This document shows positions 54,388 through 55,565 of a stretch of 55,565 bases of DNA, one piece after another. Location: positions 1 through 55,565 of the forward strand of contig JAILAA010000138.1 of NCBI GenBank assembly GCA_024681875.1. Direction: 5' to 3'. The notes beneath the pieces were generated by a model. The model was not told the DNA's origin. It did no database searches and worked only from the letters and a program-made list of their open reading frames with translations. How positions within the stretch are numbered: position 1 is the first letter of the stretch; the number at the start of each line of letters is the position of its first letter. The stretch comes from Prevotella sp. (lineage in GTDB: Bacteria > Bacteroidota > Bacteroidia > Bacteroidales > Bacteroidaceae). The translations under genes and the position numbers were made by a program.

Positions 54388-55137
54388 TTATAGATTATCT
54401 ATCTTCCTTGTCCCGTTGCACTCCGGATAGCCGCTGCAGCTCCAGAATTCCTTGCCGGAGTTGATGCCCTTTTTCGCCACACGCTTGATCATGGGCTTGC
54501 CGCAGACGGGGCAGGTGGGCGCATCGGCCTGCACACTCTGTTCCTTGCGATAGGCCAGACGCTCGGCGGTGAGTCCCTCCGTAAAACCGCCTTCGAGCCT
54601 GAATGTGTCCAGCTGGCTCTCAATCTGACGACTGATCATCAGAATCAACCGGTTGCAAAGCACCAGCAGGCAGTTGGCGACGGAGAGCGAATCGTCGCTC
54701 TTCAGCCACGCGTCGAACTTGTACTTCTGGGCGAGGATGTGGATGCTGCTCTGATGCAACACATCATCCTTGTAGGCGGGACGGTCTAAGGTGATGCGGC
54801 TCACGGCCTGATATTCCTGTGAGCGCACCGACCAGGGAAGGCTCTCATGGCGCAAGAGCCAGTTCTGATAGTCATGGGCCAATTCCGACAGCGTGGCACG
54901 TGCTACGTCCGTCAGCTTCATCTCCGTCTCCTTTGAGGTGGAATGACGCGAATTGCCTTCGGCAATGTTTGCTGGTGCCGAGCGTGCCGCCTGCGTCATC
55001 TGGTCATACTGGCGTCCGCAGGGGTCGTTATTTTGATTTAGAAAACGGGCGCAGAAGTCCTGTGTCGCAAGCTGAACCACGTTAGCCATCACCCACGTGT
55101 CCAGCCAGAAATATCCGAACCTGCCAATCTCAATCAT
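54388..55137 (-). CDS. Four-helix-bundle suffix protein with topoisomerase-type zinc ribbon
   Basis: 249 residues. The first 190 residues are a helical bundle of the S23/intervening-sequence type (ANVVQLATQDFCARFLNQNN, QMTQAARSAPANIAEGNSRH, EMKLTDVARATLSELAHDYQ, ANCLLVLCNRLILMISRQIE). The last 45 carry a four-cysteine zinc ribbon as at the end of topoisomerase I (CPVCGKPM, then SGKEFWSCSGYPECNGT). Such fusion proteins occur in Bacteroidetes and are often near DNA-modification genes; the role is unknown. Start is 55137, 16 residues ahead of another possible start; the family pattern FWLDTWV is kept by the longer form. Follows the methylase gene on the same strand. Confidence 0.8.
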   Translation of the reverse strand: MIEIGRFGYFWLDTWVMANVVQLATQDFCARFLNQNNDPCGRQYDQMTQAARSAPANIAEGNSRHSTSKETEMKLTDVARATLSELAHDYQNWLLRHESLPWSVRSQEYQAVSRITLDRPAYKDDVLHQSSIHILAQKYKFDAWLKSDDSLSVANCLLVLCNRLILMISRQIESQLDTFRLEGGFTEGLTAERLAYRKEQSVQADAPTCPVCGKPMIKRVAKKGINSGKEFWSCSGYPECNGTRKIDNL

Positions 55138-55241
55138 CGTTCTTTCTTGTTATTTAGTTGTCGTTATTTCCATTGTCGTTATTCCGATCTATCGTCATCA
55201 CGTTATGACGACTCTCTTCTCGTGATTACGTTATTCCGTTC
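55138..55241. repeat. GTCGTTATT / GTCATCACG repeats between methylase and four-helix-bundle genes
   Basis: Contains GTCGTTATT twice, GTCATCACG twice, and ACGTTATTCCG/GTTATTCCG twice in about 100 bases. The gap holds no gene. Similar in style to the 7-base arrays elsewhere. Confidence 0.5.
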
Positions 55242-55565
55242 TCACGTCATCACGATTTTCCTTTCCTCTTCCGTCAGCCCGTAAAGGTCGAACACTTTGT
55301 TGTCTATCTCTTCATCCGTGGCCTTTATCTGTGCTGAGAGTTCCTGGCACTCTGCCACGCGCTCACGGAAGAAGTCTTCCCACTTGTCCTGCTGCTTCAA
55401 CGGGATGCTTAGCTTCTGCTTTTTCAGTTCTGCCATCAGTCCCTTGAAGTCCAGCTGGTCGAACTGCTGCAGGGCTGTCGTTATCTTCAAACCATCAAAG
55501 TTGTCACTCAGACGGCGAAGGAAACGGGAGCGCTTGTCCTGAAGCTGGGAGTTCAGGGAGAGCAT
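55242..55565 (-). CDS. C-terminal end of a type II/IIG modification methylase (continues beyond window)
   Basis: The last 107 residues of a larger protein; the frame is open to the window edge. The end (QIKATDEEIDNKVFDLYGLT, EEERKIV) is a hallmark of Eco57I-type and related adenine methylases, whose recognition-domain coiled coil ends LYGLTEEE. IPLKQQDKWEDFFRERVAEC also fits. The catalytic and specificity parts lie outside the window, so I cannot say whether it is a sole methylase or a restriction-modification fusion. The first methionine at the edge is internal. Confidence 0.75.
   Translation of the reverse strand: MLSLNSQLQDKRSRFLRRLSDNFDGLKITTALQQFDQLDFKGLMAELKKQKLSIPLKQQDKWEDFFRERVAECQELSAQIKATDEEIDNKVFDLYGLTEEERKIVMT

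Noticed and set aside
48660..55565. A complete integrative element with defined ends
   Set aside because: No integrase, relaxase or attachment repeat is visible, and the right end is cut off. The three tRNA genes are too far away to serve as its site.

Overview
The window reads as chromosome of a Bacteroidales bacterium, most likely Prevotella or a close relative. Supporting signs are many promoters of the Bacteroidetes type (TTTG, about 19 bases, TAnnTTTG), a lipoprotein with the domain order of the type IX secretion protein PorE, secreted proteins with type IX-like C-terminal tails, DUF4251, DUF4348 and DUF5686 proteins, and an ExbB/ExbD operon. Genes are dense, often overlap by ATGA, and alternate strand in small blocks. 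No rRNA, CRISPR array, insertion sequence or integrase was seen.

Region by region. 1-9101: mnmA (truncated by the window edge), a DUF4251 lipoprotein, dsbD, an RsmF-like rRNA methyltransferase, the PorE-like lipoprotein and topB. 9245-15944: a CotH/ricin type IX cargo candidate, folA, an Lrp-type regulator, an exbB-X-exbD-exbD operon, metF and a 59-residue gene. 16037-18732: a decayed stretch with a chimeric ORF, a gene fragment, a toxin gene broken by a nonsense codon, its antitoxin, and 1 kb of hairpin-rich noncoding DNA. 18733-24882: three tRNA genes (Val-CAC, Arg-CCG, Arg-TCT), a DUF4348 lipoprotein, murB, a metallo-hydrolase, a DedA protein, a C1 peptidase and a PI-PLC-like protein. 24965-42021: a PP2C-like protein, a YgiQ radical SAM protein, a golvesin/amidase-like secreted protein, an acyltransferase, hsp20 behind a probable sigma-54 promoter, an AddB/AddA-type helicase-nuclease pair, a DUF5686 outer-membrane protein and a degenerate nucleotidyltransferase. 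42176-48402: a sialate O-acetylesterase-like protein, serC-serA, a MuiA/DUF4139 protein carrying a TonB-receptor-like domain, and a VanX remnant fused to DUF2442.

48660-55565 is an accessory minus-strand block: the C-terminal end of a modification methylase, a four-helix-bundle/zinc-ribbon protein, two unknown proteins, a noncoding stretch with repeated GCAGAG motifs, a possible ssDNA-binding-like protein, an unknown protein and a DUF3987 primase/helicase-like protein. It resembles the replication and defence cargo of a mobile island, but no integrase lies inside the window.

The most unusual feature cuts across regions. Short repeat elements sit inside essential or conserved genes without breaking the frame. 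One family is a pair of inverted GC-rich palindromes (CCCCTCCCTnnAAGGGAGGGG core). The other is made of short arrays of roughly 7-base units (TCACCTC, ATTTGTC, TTCTTCA, GCTTCAC), often as inverted pairs. They occur in mnmA, dsbD, rsmF, porE-like, topB, murB, ygiQ, addA, addB and a DUF5686 gene, and in one case supply the hydrophobic core of a signal peptide.
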